From positions 12,835,001 to 12,899,000 of the forward strand of contig NC_090797.1 of assembly GCF_040054535.1 (NCBI RefSeq): a stretch of DNA of 64,000 bases, given 5' to 3'. Position numbers and translations under genes: made by a program. Shown here piece after piece: positions 1 to 11,148 of the stretch (its first letter is position 1; every line of letters begins with the position of its first letter). Source of the DNA: Antennarius striatus (taxonomy: Eukaryota; Chordata; Actinopteri; Lophiiformes; Antennariidae). A model generated the notes under the pieces. The model ran no database searches and was not told where the DNA came from. It saw only the letters and a list, made by a program, of their open reading frames with translations.

Positions 1-88
1 GTACGCCCACAAGCTGGCCTTCCTGGTGGGCCAGAGCCTCCACAGGGAGCCCAACATGAAGCTGGATGACCTCCTCTTCTATCTGTGA
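1..88 (+). pseudogene. Copy of the last piwil1 coding exon (unit A, partial)
   Basis: The sequence encodes the end of the PIWI domain, from the tyrosine-alanine-histidine of CQYAHKLAF to the terminal DDLLFYL and the TGA at 86-88. It is base-for-base the same as the last exon of the intact gene over this stretch. The exon start lies before the window, so I cannot tell whether a second full piwil1 gene or only another duplicated exon precedes it. Confidence 0.85.
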
Positions 89-1604
89 GGACCGGCGCAA
101 ACCCAATACCCACGTTCCTGCTGCCGGCTGTTCTCGCTGGCAATTTAGGGTTAGGGGCGCTCAAGTATTTTTGTTCAGGGTTTTGTTCAGTCCTGTTTTC
201 CTTCTTTAAAAAGACAAATAGAGTTCCAGCAGCATAAAGATCTGTGTGAAGAAGTTGTTTCTGACAGCTGTCCTGCTAACGTTTAGTTAGCTTCAGCGTT
301 GCGTCCAGATGTTGATGCCTGGTTTTGATTGGTCACCGGATTCAAAAGGTTTTAAGTCCCTTAAATGTTTGTGATTCCTGAACGGGACTAAAAAAAAGTC
401 ACGCAACTGATAGATATCAAATTTATTTAGATATTTTAGAAAATATTGCACACACAAAGAACAGTCAACAGGCTGAGAACTCACACAACCCCTCAGGGTG
501 TGACGAAGGTTGGTTCACACACACACACACACACACACACTGGTGTTCAGTGGGCGGTACATTCACAGACCAGCATGAATGTGGACATGTTTGCTGAGAC
601 AGGGATGACTGATTGGCCGGGCTAAATGTCAGGTGGGTGGAGGGGCGGGGCTGAGGTAGCTTTCTTTATCACTGGTCACTACTGGGGAAGAGGTTATGAC
701 CCGGATCAGCTGGTTCTGGGTCAAAGGTTCCGATCTCTTTACTTTTCAGTCTGAATCCAGAAACCGTGGAACCTTCATGGACCCTGTTCTCAGGCGGAAC
801 CTGTGTCCGGACCACAGTCGTTTTAAACTCACCGTCTGCAGAACTTTCTGGATCTTCACAGCGAGCAGAACTTCTGTCCTCAGTGACTGGAGACGGAGAC
901 CAGAAAAAATGACTCGAGCTTGAAATACGAGTCAGTCTCACCACTCGAGAATTTATGTCATTTTACACGCAATTGTTTTTGTGTCTCCATGGCGACAGTT
1001 TGCTGCTGGGCGTGGCCTCCAAAAGGTTTGTTTTTATTCAACTTAATTTGACATGAATCGCGGAGGCGGGGCCTCCATCTACAGGTGAGATCTGATCAGA
1101 GTACCTTCTCTGACTGACATAGCCAACACAAAAAAAACACCTTTCGCTTTGTCCCTGTTAGAAAGTTAGAAAGGATTGGAAATATTTTTTTACTTCAAGT
1201 AATAAACTCCCTCATCTAGGGCGCAGATACTTCACCAGTTTAAACCTTTCTTTTCAGATTTAGCTTGAAGCGCCATCTAGTGGGCAGTGATGCTAATTAC
1301 ACATTTTCACTTTTCAACACCTGGGAACGTTATCCCTTTACTGTCAGGGTCCATGGTGGTTTTCCTTTGTGGTTTATATCAGAGTGAAAAGCCACTTCAG
1401 TTCCATCATTACGGTGGGCTGTACTTGTGTTCGTGTGCTTCCTGATTTCATTCTCCCATTATTCATGAGTGACAAATGATAACCTACTTTGTTCGAATCA
1501 TTTTATGACATGCAACCAAAATTACTGAATCAGCTTTTAACATCCCTCATGTAGTATTTGTGCTGACATAAAACATGAACTCGGACACAAAATTATCACA
1601 CAAA
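89..1604. other. Spacer between piwil1 last exon and kinase 3' end (unit A)
   Basis: The first few hundred bases correspond to the piwil1 3' UTR and flank. A CA microsatellite follows at 516-540. At 611-650 there is an inverted CCAAT box (gattggcc) followed by a GC box (ggggcgggg). Overlapping open frames at 669-944 (-) and 696-923 (+) change amino acids freely between copies and I do not call them genes. The end of the spacer holds a CTCF-like motif and runs into the kinase poly(A) region. I see no gene here. Confidence 0.6.
1270..1283 (-). promoter_or_regulatory. CTCF-like core motif, one per unit
   Basis: On the minus strand the site reads CCACTAGATGGCGC, which fits the CTCF core consensus CCASYAGRKGGCRS at every position. 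Equivalent sites are at 9117-9130, 22988-23001, 31161-31174, 40129-40142 and 56299-56312. Units E and F carry a single change (CCGCTAGATGGCGC). In F a LINE inserted about 20 bases to the left of the site. The motif match is by eye and binding is not shown. Confidence 0.4.
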
Positions 1605-1717
1605 TTTATTGACAAAAGATTTACTAAACAAATACACATGTTATATACAAGAAAAGATACAGGCAGTGATTCAGTTTCGCTCAGGGACGATGGGCCAGCA
1701 GGGGGTTGACTTATGGT

Positions 1718-3961
1718 TCATTCCAGCCAGGAATGACTCAGGAGCTGCTCCAGAGTGGGACGCTGCTGAGGGTCCTCAGCCAGACACAGACGCAACACGT
1801 TTTGGCAGTTTGGAGACAACTTCTGACTGATGCAGAGGCTCTTCAAAAAGTGTTGGTGCAGCATGTTATAGAGAACCACTCCCATCTGCCACACAGTAAC
1901 AGGCCTGCTACTGTACACTGAACTCCAGGACCACTCTGGTGGGTAATAGGAAGGGGTTCCACGATATATACCTTCGATTGTGTCCCCGTCATTGATAAAC
2001 ATGCTTAGACCAAAGTCAATTATCCTCAAACGTGGAACACCGCTGCTGATGTCAACCAAGATATTTTCCATTTTGATGTCTGCATGGAAAATCTTGTTGG
2101 CATCAAGTTCTCTGACAGCTTCCACCAGCTGCTTGAAGAAGAGTCTGGCCTCCTCTTCCTCCAAAATACCTCCTCTGGATTTACTGTAATTCAAGAGGTC
2201 AACCGCTGGAAATGGACATTCCATGACGATGATGAGCTCCTCCTCCAGGTCGTAGTGGTCCAGGAGGGAAATGGATGCTGACTGGCTAACCGATCCTCCT
2301 GCTCGTTGACTCATCTTCATGAAAAGCACTTCAAGAGGCATCTTGCTCCTGTCGTCGTCTTCACGGAAAACAAGGGTCTGGGGAATGTGCTTGATCGCTA
2401 CGTGGACAAAATCTTCCTTCCTGTAACCCATGTACACAGATCCCTGGCCTCCATCACCGAGTCGGTACAGTTGACAATATTTATCCTCAAACTGCTTCTT
2501 CTTCTTCGCTGGACTGATTTTCTTGTCCGGCTCCTGTGTCTCCATGGACTGAGATTGAGACCCACGTCTCCTGGTATGGATTTTCTTCCTCAGGAACGTT
2601 CTTAGTCCTGTCATTGGCATCAGAAAACACTGAGTTAGTACCTTCACTACCTGATTACAATGTTACTATTCTACTATGTAATTTAAAGCTTTTAAATTAC
2701 GTTAAACCACAGGAAAGCAGCAACTAAATATTTAAATAGAAATTAAATGTTTTTAAAATATATTATAAATTTAATTTTACAACTACTGGTTTAAGCTGAC
2801 AGCAGGTTTGTCTTATGTATTGTACTGAAGTGGAATTCTGAGCTACTTCTACTTCATGTTAGAAAGGAAGACTAACTTTTTGTTGTCTTGTTTGCAAAAG
2901 TTCACATAAACTGTGATGCTCCTGTTATAGACAGTAGTGGATTAAATTTCCAGAGACTTACTTGAAAATAAACCCGTCTGTTGTTCAGCCCCCTGAATCT
3001 TTGTGGGGTCTCTGAGGTCATCAGAGGTCTTCCACTGATGAAGAGGCTGAAGTCTGTAGTCAGCTGTGAATCTCCAAAAACGCTTAAAAACTGTCGGAGA
3101 CATTGTAGAAATCTCATTACAATTATATAATATGTATATTATTAATATACAGACACTGCTGACAAAGACAAATTAAACAAGGCAGTCAGAGACTGCGACA
3201 TCCCTGAATTCAAAATTTTACCCTGACTTACTTTCATAATGTTCCTTACTTTCAGCAATGACTTCTATATTCTTCTATATTGTTCTATCGAGTATGACAT
3301 TGACCTAATTTTCCAAAGGTGAAGGTCATCATCACATTTTTGTGCCTCTGGCTTCCTAAATATGTTGCTTTTCGTTTTGTGATTATATCTCATCAGGTAT
3401 CAGAGAGGTGTTCCGAAAATGGTATAAAAGTAAAAATTTGACCTTGACCTAGTTTTTCAAGGTCAATGTTCTGATCTCATTTTTATCCTTTTGCCTCCCT
3501 GAATGTAACGCCTTTTGGTTCGTTTTTCTATCTCATCCGGTTCCTAAGATATGTGCAAAAAATGAACAAAAGTTGAAATTTGACCTTGACCTAGTTTTCT
3601 CAAGGTCAAGGTCATCATCTCATTTTCATCCCCTTTGTTGCCCGAGGATTGTGCTTTTTGTTTTATCTTTCTATCTGCAACAGATAGAAAGATAAAAGAT
3701 ATTTAATGGATGGAAGGACGGACACACAAACACTGACATCATCGCTTCATGGGATGTAATTAGAGATCATCAATTTTCAAATTTCATTTTGCAATACTTG
3801 TAATCCAAATTTTTTGATAATGATTCGAATCCCTGAAGTCATCTCTGATATGATGAACCACAAACGTGAATTTTCTCCGTGTGTTTCTATTTTTTCTTGA
3901 TTAAACACTGAATAACAGTTTTCCACGGGTGGAATTAAATGTTGGTGGATTTACCTTTCAT
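1718..3961 (-). CDS. PIM-like serine/threonine kinase, copy A (3 exons)
   Basis: The coding exons on the minus strand are 3961-3955, 3090-2962 and 2607-1718, giving 341 residues. The start (gccATGa) is followed by a GTAAAT donor; exon 2 ends at GTAAGT; exon 3 follows a TACTAAC branch-like box. Both introns are phase 1, the frame stays open, and exon 2 has no stop only in this frame, which is why I prefer this start to the ATG at 2647. The kinase fold is complete: glycine loop GDGGQGSVY (about 96-104), VAIK lysine 118, helix-C glutamate 138 (MPLEV), catalytic loop HADIKMEN (220-227), DFG 243-245, PPE 268-270 and the helix-H arginine in QQRPTLEQLL. The sequence resembles PIM1-3 (PLEV, DIK.EN, YYPPEW). 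HRD is changed to HAD, so this is a non-RD kinase that keeps the catalytic aspartate and lysine. The N-terminus is basic. A poly(A) signal lies at 1605-1610. The substrate is unknown. Confidence 0.85.
3285..3697. repeat. Intron-1 degenerate repeat with TCAAGGTCA boxes and a terminal perfect hairpin
   Basis: Kinase intron 1 holds about three imperfect direct repeats of roughly 120-140 bases. Each is built around ttgaccttgacctagttt and tcaaggtcaaggtca, which contain TCAAGGTCA, the extended half-site bound by NR5A and ERR nuclear receptors. The block ends with a 17-base perfect inverted repeat (3661-3677 and 3681-3697) around a 3-base loop. The same hairpin is at 25360-25396, 34604-34640, 42510-42546 and 58672-58708. 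Unit B lacks the whole block. It may be an old non-autonomous element; I cannot name a family. Confidence 0.6.
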
Positions 3962-4102
3962 GGCTGCAGATCGATGACAGAAACAAGTTGAGTGCTGCTC
4001 GGATCTCGGTGCTGACTGTAGTGTAACTGTGAGGGTCTGTCTCAGTAACGTTACACAGGTGTTGATACCTGAGGCGGTTTGGCTTTGAAGTTAGGGTCTT
4101 TG

Positions 4103-4110
4103 TGACGTCA
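4103..4110 (-). promoter_or_regulatory. Perfect CRE (TGACGTCA) upstream of kinase A
   Basis: The palindromic cAMP-response element lies about 142 bases upstream of the kinase start codon. It sits in a stretch kept nearly unchanged in all six units, next to a cagtaacgttac box at about 4045. The position suits a CREB/ATF/CREM site in a proximal promoter. No TATA box is obvious. Confidence 0.55.
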
Positions 4111-5463
4111 CCGGCTGCAGCAGCGTTATGGACTCAGCCGTTGTCCGGAAAACGAACCGGTTTGGGACCCGCTGGGTCCGAATTAAAAAAAATAATCTCA
4201 TAATTCAGACCAGAAACGAAGGACTATGAGGAAATATTTAATACTACATCAGGCAATTATGATTAAAAAAAATTAATTATAATAAAAATAAAAATTGTGG
4301 AAACACTTTAACATTGTGACGCTATCTGACAGCTTCATGTGCAACTTTGGCTCATTGTTTTTCGCATCTGAAATAAATATTAAAAAGCCGACAAATATGA
4401 CTTTAAAAGCCTCTGACTCTCATTTTAATAAGAATTAAACACCAAATCCTGAGTAGAAATCAAGCAGCTTCATCTCGTTTATTATTTGCGTTACAGCACA
4501 AACAAAAAATTATTAATAACAATTTAACAAAAGCAGATTTGTTTTTCTACATTATTGATTAATATTTAATGCTATGATATGAAATAATGTACAATATTTC
4601 TTAAATTAATATGGAAATTTCCGAATATTTTGTATGATGAAAAACAATGGGTGCCTGGACAGCAGAGAAGACCCATTTATATTTGAAAAAACATAGTCAA
4701 CTTTATTTTCAATTGTACCATGTATGCACGACATACAGCACAGATGAAATTACAGTCTGCAACCTGGGAATAAATTTGTTAAACCGACTGAATAACCCAC
4801 ATTCCAAAAATTAGAACAGGCTTAGGCAGAGTTTATAAGGATTACAGGTTTTATTCCTATAAATGTATTGGAACATGTGGTCTGGACTTGTGCAGTCTTT
4901 GAGCGTTGCCACAGGCAACAGAATTGAGCAGTTTTTGATTCCTTTACGTTTTGAACTGTTTTTCCAGCCTCCTGCCTGCAGGTGGCGCCCCGTCCATTCA
5001 GACCCGTTCATATGAACTCAGAGGAAACAGAGCGGACTGTGTTCTTTCCGGTCATATGAGTCAGACAATCATATGAAGGTGAAGGTCTGACAGAACTGAG
5101 CAGCAGCTTCATCTGTCTGTCTGTCCAGGTTCTGTCTGTCCAGCTCCGCGTCAGTGAACATCCAGCTGTGAAGTCACTGAACCACAACACAAACATCACT
5201 TCATCTCCAAACAGGACATTTCACTGCAGTCTTTACTGCCTGTGGAGGGGGCAGAAACTCTTACTAATTCACTGTAAACTAAATAACACTGTAGAACTCA
5301 CGCCTCCATTAAGACACACTGGTTCTCCTGTTAACTAATTAAAATAAAACAGTGTTAAAACATAATTCTGTCTCTATAAAAACCTTCTCCAGGTAGAGTT
5401 TGGTGTCGGATCTCTCCAGCTTCCTGTCACCACAAAAACACGTGTAAAGATGAACTGGTGTCT
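4111..5463. other. Intergenic stretch upstream of kinase A
   Basis: The region is AT-rich and I find no gene in it. It includes an E-box-like palindrome pair (CATATG) around agtcagacaat at about 5035-5060, which is inverted in unit C. Homologous stretches follow each kinase promoter in C, D, E and F with few differences. Confidence 0.5.
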
Positions 5464-5507
5464 TTTATTTGCCCAGAGGCATAAATGTAAGTGTGACTGG
5501 TTGTTCT

Positions 5508-5628
5508 TCATGTACGACAAACTGCCAACTTGTCCAGGCCATACTCCTCCTGCCCAGCCTGCTCCAAACTCTCCAGCCTCCTTTTAACATGATCAGCGGA
5601 ACATAAAGTTGACGGATGAATCAAGATA
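5508..5628 (-). CDS. Unidentified terminal coding exon (unit A)
   Basis: On the minus strand a strong acceptor (tttttcatcatttttgtcag) precedes one base plus 40 codons ending in TGA. The translated end reads DHVKRRLESLEQ, then EEYGLDKLAVCRT. An AATAAA follows about 40 bases after the stop, at 5464-5469. Across units A, C, D, E and F I see four different substitutions in this exon, and all four are synonymous in this frame (Pro, Leu, Ser and Ala codons). That suggests a coding history under constraint. The exon needs a phase-2 partner upstream. One phase-compatible candidate is the open stretch ENVLEKLSDKLLEKPFVLF at about 7143-7205, but that stretch varies at the protein level between copies. 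I do not recognise the protein. Confidence 0.45.
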
Positions 5629-5706
5629 CTGACAAAAATGATGAAAAATGCCTGTCAATATTGTCAAAGTCTCCTGAATGGCATAAATTGAGTGGATTTC
5701 CTGATT

Positions 5707-6906
5707 CTAACTGTAAGAAAATAGATTCCTGGACCACACCACACAGGAGGGTGGACAGCACTGGATGAAGGGGCAGCGTTTCCAAAAACGCTTAAAATAC
5801 ACAAGAATCTGGTGTTTGTCAAAAATCTTCCTCAGTTTTTCAGACACTCCAGACACACATGGGATCACTGTACCGTTACGCCTGCTCTCCTTCTCTTCTG
5901 TCCTCACTGTGTTATTCTTCTGGATCTTCTGTGAGCCTTCACAAAGGTCCAGTCAGGATATCCTGTTCTTTCACCTGGTCTTGGGTACTGGTTGGTGACT
6001 TGTCAGGCCTGTTTGTCAGTGTCCTGATGGCGCCAAGCTGGTGCCCCAATGGATGGTGAGAGTCAAAAAACAGGTGTTGGTCTGTTTGTGTTGGAGTCCT
6101 GTATACCCCAACACTCACACTTCCGTCATCTTTGATGTTGCTGTCCACCGAGTTGATGTGAAAGGTTGCACCTCGTGGATTTTGCTCTTGTGTCGTCCAT
6201 GTACCGGAACCAGTGGCTTGGTGTTGCTCCTTTGAACGAGGTCAGGGCCATGTGTTCCACTTCTTCCATGTACAGATTGGACACAACAGGAGACACCTGA
6301 GAGCCCATGGCACATCCGTGTTTCTGCCTATAGAAGCTCCCTCTGTACTGGAAAAAGTTGCTGTTTAGGTAGAGGTCCAGAAGTTGGCAGATCTGGTCAG
6401 GGTTGAAGTTTGTCCTGTCGCTGAGGGTGTTGTCCTGTGAAAGCCGTTGCCTTACTGCTTCCACTGCCTCCATTGCATGAACACATGTGAACAGGGAGGT
6501 GACGTCATAGGACGCCATGGTCTCATCTGTATCCAATCTCAGTCCTCTCACCTTTTCCACAATGTCCATGGAGTTCTGTATTTGGTAGTGGTTCTTCCTT
6601 ACGAATGGGGCCAAGATGGTGGCAACATGCTTGGCGATGTCGTATGTGATGCAGAAGGGTCTCCTTCTTTATGATTTTGTGGAGCCCATATATGCATGGA
6701 ATGGCTTCCCCAGGGTACAGGCAATGGTATAGCAGGTGGTTTATAGTTTCCTCCATTTGTAGGCATTCCACAACGTTGTTTTTGTAGCTGCTGGTTGGGT
6801 CGTGCTTCAGGGTCTCATCAGTGCTGCTGTCGCTGAGTAGAGACATTACCTTGCTGTGGTAATCTGGTGTGTAGGCAACAGAATGTAAGTGGAAATGTTT
6901 ATTCAC
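5707..6906 (-). mobile_element. Penelope-like element, degenerate reverse-transcriptase core (unit A)
   Basis: Minus-strand frames show the Penelope order of motifs: a palm motif SYDVTSLFTCVHA, then QKHGCAMGSQVSP, then NLYMEEVEHMAL, then FRYMDDTRAK with the YxDD active site, then FFDSHHPLGHQLGAIRTL and IPCVSGVSEKLRKIF. The coding is spread over several frames, the region between the first two conserved blocks is missing, and the GIY-YIG endonuclease end is absent, so the element is dead. It lies between the unidentified exon and the glt8d tail, and must have been present before the unit was amplified. Confidence 0.85.
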
Positions 6907-7317
6907 AATTTAATTGACAAGTTTGACTTATATCTAAAGAATAAGACAGTTGATCAACTCAATAAACCAGACTAAATACATCAGTGTGCAAACACGTTTA
7001 ATCTTGCATGTCAGAATACTTTTGAGTTTTGTGTCTATGTGTCTAGATGGGAGTTTTTTTCACTTGGAGCACATTCATACAAGTACAAATGTGGTGGCTT
7101 TATCTGCTACAACAGAAAGGGTCGCAGTTCCTGAATTGACCTGACAAACAGCACAAATGGTTTCTCAAGCAGTTTGTCCGACAACTTCTCAAGAACATTC
7201 TCCTGTAGTGAATGAAAAATTAATATTTTGTTACATAATTTATTATTGTTTAAGAAAGTCTTGCCCCTCACACGCTTCATATCCCCAGTGGGTCTAACAT
7301 GGTAGGTTCCAAAGTTG

Positions 7318-7681
7318 TCAGTGGTCGATCAAAGGTCGTACCAATGAAAACTTTTTGGAGGGGTCTGGGATGAACCACTTCTCCCACAGATCCAGGTGAA
7401 CAGCCGGGTAATTCCACGGTTTGAACGGACCATTCCAGTGCAGAAGCTGTGCATCCTGTATGAAGTTCTCTGGATAGCGAGCATCTGGACCCCATCCTGG
7501 ACAAACAGGAACTCAGCTGAGGTCAGTGCTGCAGAATCTGACTTTACCTGTGTAAGTATCAGTGGTAACCATTCCACTTTGGAGAGCTTGAACTGATTCT
7601 ACATATTAACAGTGATGACCTCACCCAGGTGTCTGACGTGCCACAGTGGGTCCAGTGTTGTGAACTTGTCATGAAACACAA
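7318..7681 (-). pseudogene. 3' fragment of a GLT8D1/2-like glycosyltransferase gene (unit A)
   Basis: The last exon is 7496-7318 and the cut-off penultimate exon is 7681-7625, ending at a GTGAGG donor. Joined in phase they read FTTLDPLWHVRHLG, then WGPDARYPENF, then LLHWNGPFKPWNYP and LWEKWFIPDPSKKF. This is the conserved C-terminus of glycosyltransferase family 8 domain proteins, closest to my memory of GLT8D2. The duplication breakpoint removes everything upstream. In this copy the usual TAG after SLVRP is replaced by TTG, adding LIDH before the stop. Confidence 0.8.
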
Positions 7682-7826
7682 GCTAACCAGTCTCTATCAG
7701 TCGGAAGTGGCATTTGTTGTAAACTGATTTTGATCACATGACCAGAACAAACCCTGGTCCTGACCTGACCCCTTAGCAGAGGTCACTGAGGTCTGGGGTT
7801 CTGACCTGTTCCCTCTGGTGCTTTAG

Positions 7827-7943
<117 letters not shown>

Positions 7944-9559
7944 GGACCGGCGCAAACCCAATACCCACGTTCCGGCTGTTCTCGCTGGCAATTTAGGGTT
8001 AGGGGCGCTCAAGTATTTTTGTTCAGGGTTTTGTTCAGTCCTGTTTTCCTTCTTTAAAAAGACAAATAGAGTTCCAGCAGCATAAAGATCTGTGTGAAGA
8101 AGTTGTTTCTGACAGCTGTCCTGCTAACGTTTAGTTAGCTTCAGCGTTGCGTCCAGATGTTGATGCCTGGTTTTGATTGGTCACCGGATTCAAAAGGTTT
8201 TAAGTCCCTTAAATGTTTGTGATTCCTGAACGGGACTAAAAAAAAGTCACGCAACTGATAGATATCAAATTTATTTAGATATTTTAGAAAATATTGCACA
8301 CACACGAACAGTCAACAGGCTGAGAACTCACACAACCCCTCAGGGTGTGACGAAGGTTGGTTCACACACACACACACACACACACACTGGTGTTCAGTGG
8401 GCGGTACATTCACAGACCAGCATGAAGGTGGACATGTTTGCTGAGACAGGGATGACTGATTGGCCGGGCTAAATGTCAGGTGGGTGGAGGGGCGGGGCTG
8501 AGGTAGCTTTCTTTATCACTGGTCACTACTGGGGAAGAGGTTATGACCCAGATCAGCTGGTTCTGGGTCAAAGGTTCCGATCTGTTTACTTTTCAGTCTG
8601 AATCCAGAAACCGTGGAACCCTCATGGACCCTGTTCTCAGGCGGAACCTGTGTCCGGACCACAGTCGTTTTAAACTGACCGTCTGCAGAACTTTCTGGAT
8701 CTTCACAGCGAGCAGAACTTCTGTCCTCAGTGACTGGAGACGGAGACCAGAAAAAATGACTCGAGCATGAAATACGAGTCAGTCTCACCACTCAAGAGGA
8801 TTTATGTCATTTTACACGCAATTGTTTTTGTGCATCTCCATGGCGACAGTTTGCTGCTGGGCGTGGCCTCCAAAAGGTTTGTTTTTATTCAACTTAATTT
8901 GACATGAATCGCGGAGGCGGGGCCTCCATCTACAGGTGAGATCTGATCAGAGTACCTTCTCTGACTGACATAGCCAACACAAAAAAAAAGCTTTCGCTTT
9001 GTCCCTGTTAGAAAGTTAGAAAGGATTGGAAATATTTTTTTACTTAAAGTAAACTCCCTCATCTAGGGCGCAGATACTTCACCAGTTTAAACCTTTCTTT
9101 TCAGATTTAGCTTGAAGCGCCATCTAGTGGGCAGTGATGCTAGTTACACATTTTCACTTTTCAACACCTGGGAACGTTTTCCTTTACTGTCAGGGTCCAT
9201 GGTGGTTTTCCTTTGTGGTTTATATCAGAGTGAAAAGCCACTTCAGTTCCATCATTACGGTGGGCTGTACTTGTGTTCGTGTGCTTCCTGATTTCATTCT
9301 CCCATTATTCATGAGTGACAAATGATAACCTACTTTGAATCATTTTATGACATGCAACCAAAATTACTGAATCAGCTTTTAACATCCCTCATGTAGTATT
9401 TGTGCTGATATAAAACATGAACTCGGACACAAAATTATCACACAAATTTATTGACAAAAGATTTACTAAACAAATACACATGTTATATACAAGAAAAGAT
9501 ACAGGCACTGATTCAGTTTCGCTCAGGGACAATGGGCCAGCAGGGGGTTGACTTATGGT

Positions 9560-11095
9560 TCATTCCAGCCAGGAATGACTCAGGAGCTGCTCCAGAGTGG
9601 GACGCTGCTGAGGGTCCTCAGCCAGACACAGACGCAACACGTTTTGGCAGTTTGGAGACAACTCCTGACTGATACGGAGGCCATTCTCCAAGAAAAACGT
9701 TGTATTAAAGTCTCTGTGCAGCATGTCATGGAGAACCACTCCCATCTGCCACACAGTAACAGGCCTACTGCTGTACACTGAACTCCAGTACCACTCTGGT
9801 GGGTCATAGCATGGAGCTCCAGGAAATATATCTTCAATTGTGTCCCCGTCGTTGATAAACATGCTTAGACCAAAGTCAATTATCCTCAAACGTGGAACAC
9901 CGCTGCTGATGTCAACCAAGATATTTTCCATTTTGATGTCTGCATGGAAAATCTTGTTGGCATCAAGTTCTCTGACAGCTTCCACCAGCTGCTTGAAGAA
10001 GAGTCTGGCCTCCTCTTCCTCCAAAGTACCTCCTCTGGACTTCCTGTAATTCAAGAGGTCAACCGCTGGAAATGGACATTCCATGACGATGATGAGCTCC
10101 TCCTCCAGGTCGTAGTGGTCCAGGAGGGAAATGGATGCTGACTGGCCAACCGATCCTCCTGCTTGTTGACTCATCTTCATCATGACAAGCACTTCAAGAG
10201 GCATCTTGCTCCTGTCGTTGTCTTCACGGAAAACGAAGGCCTGGGGAATGTGCTTGATCGCTACGCGGAGAAAATCTTTTTTCCTGTAACCCACGTACAC
10301 AGATCCATGGCCTCCATCACCGAGTCGGTACAGTTGGCAATATTTATCCTCAAACTGATTCTTCTTCTTCTTCTTCACTGGACTGATTTTCTTGTCCGGC
10401 TCCTGTGTCTCCATGGACTGAGATTGAGACCCACGTCTCCTGGTATGGATTTTCTTCCTCAGGAACGTTCTTAGTCCTGTCATTGGCATCAGAAAACACT
10501 GAGTTAGTACCTTCACTACCTGATTACAATGTTACTATTCTACTATGTAATTTAAAGCTTTTAAATTACCTTAAACCACAGGAAAGCAGCAACTAAATAT
10601 TTAAATAGAAATTAAATATATTATAAGTATACTATTAGAAATTTAATTTTATAACTACTGGTTGAAGCTGACAGCAGGTTTGTCTTATGTATTGTACTGA
10701 AGTGGAATTCTGAGCTACTTCTACTTCATGTTAGAAAGGAAGACTAACTTTTCATTGTCCTGTTTGCAAAAGTTCACATAAGCTGTGATGCTCCTGTTAT
10801 AGACAGTAGTGGATTAAATTTCCAGAGACTTACTTGAAAATAAACCCGTCTGTTGTTCAGCCCCCTGAATCTTTGTGGGGTCTCTGAGGTCATCAGAGGT
10901 CTTCCACTGATGAAGAGGCTGAGGCTGAAGTCTGTAGTCAGCTGTGAATCTCCAAAAACGCTTAAAAACTGTCAGAGACATTGTAGAAATGTCATTACTA
11001 TTATATCATATATATATATTATTAATATACAGGCACAGACTACAAAGACAACTAACTAGAAACTAACTAATAGGCTTTAAATGAATTAGTTTTTG

Positions 11096-11148
<53 letters not shown>

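Larger units (their letters stand above)
1..7680. repeat. Tandem segmental-duplication unit A (5' part lies outside the window)
   Basis: The unit runs from inside a piwil1 last-exon copy to the junction at 7680/7681. There a glt8d penultimate-exon fragment is fused to piwil1 last-intron sequence (gaaacacaagctaaccag), with a 2-base AA overlap between the two parents. The same order and junction recur at about 29662, 38613 and 52314, so the repeat is head-to-tail. Unit A lacks the extra insertions of D, E and F and serves here as the reference unit. It differs from the other kinase units by lacking a 6-base in-frame repeat in kinase exon 2. Confidence 0.95.

Noticed and set aside
143-157. Interstitial telomere repeat (ttagggttagggg) in the piwil1 3' UTR
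   Set aside because: Only two hexamers are present, in ordinary UTR, copied with the unit.
669-944. Overlapping 91- and 75-codon open frames on both strands, present in all units
   Set aside because: Changes between copies alter amino acids in both frames (for example Arg/Trp, Ser/Cys, Glu/Gln), there is no recognisable domain, and no splice or poly(A) context fits.
1718-2647. Kinase start at the ATG at 2647 as a single-exon gene
   Set aside because: A branch-like TACTAAC and an acceptor lie between this ATG and the conserved part, and two upstream exons join in phase from a good start context. The single-exon reading would translate intron sequence.
3285-3660. CRISPR-like direct repeats
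   Set aside because: Repeats are imperfect, long and intronic in vertebrate DNA; there are no uniform spacers.
7277-7504. Minus-strand 75-codon frame over the glt8d last exon
   Set aside because: It is the wrong frame. The glycosyltransferase signature is in another frame that starts at the acceptor.
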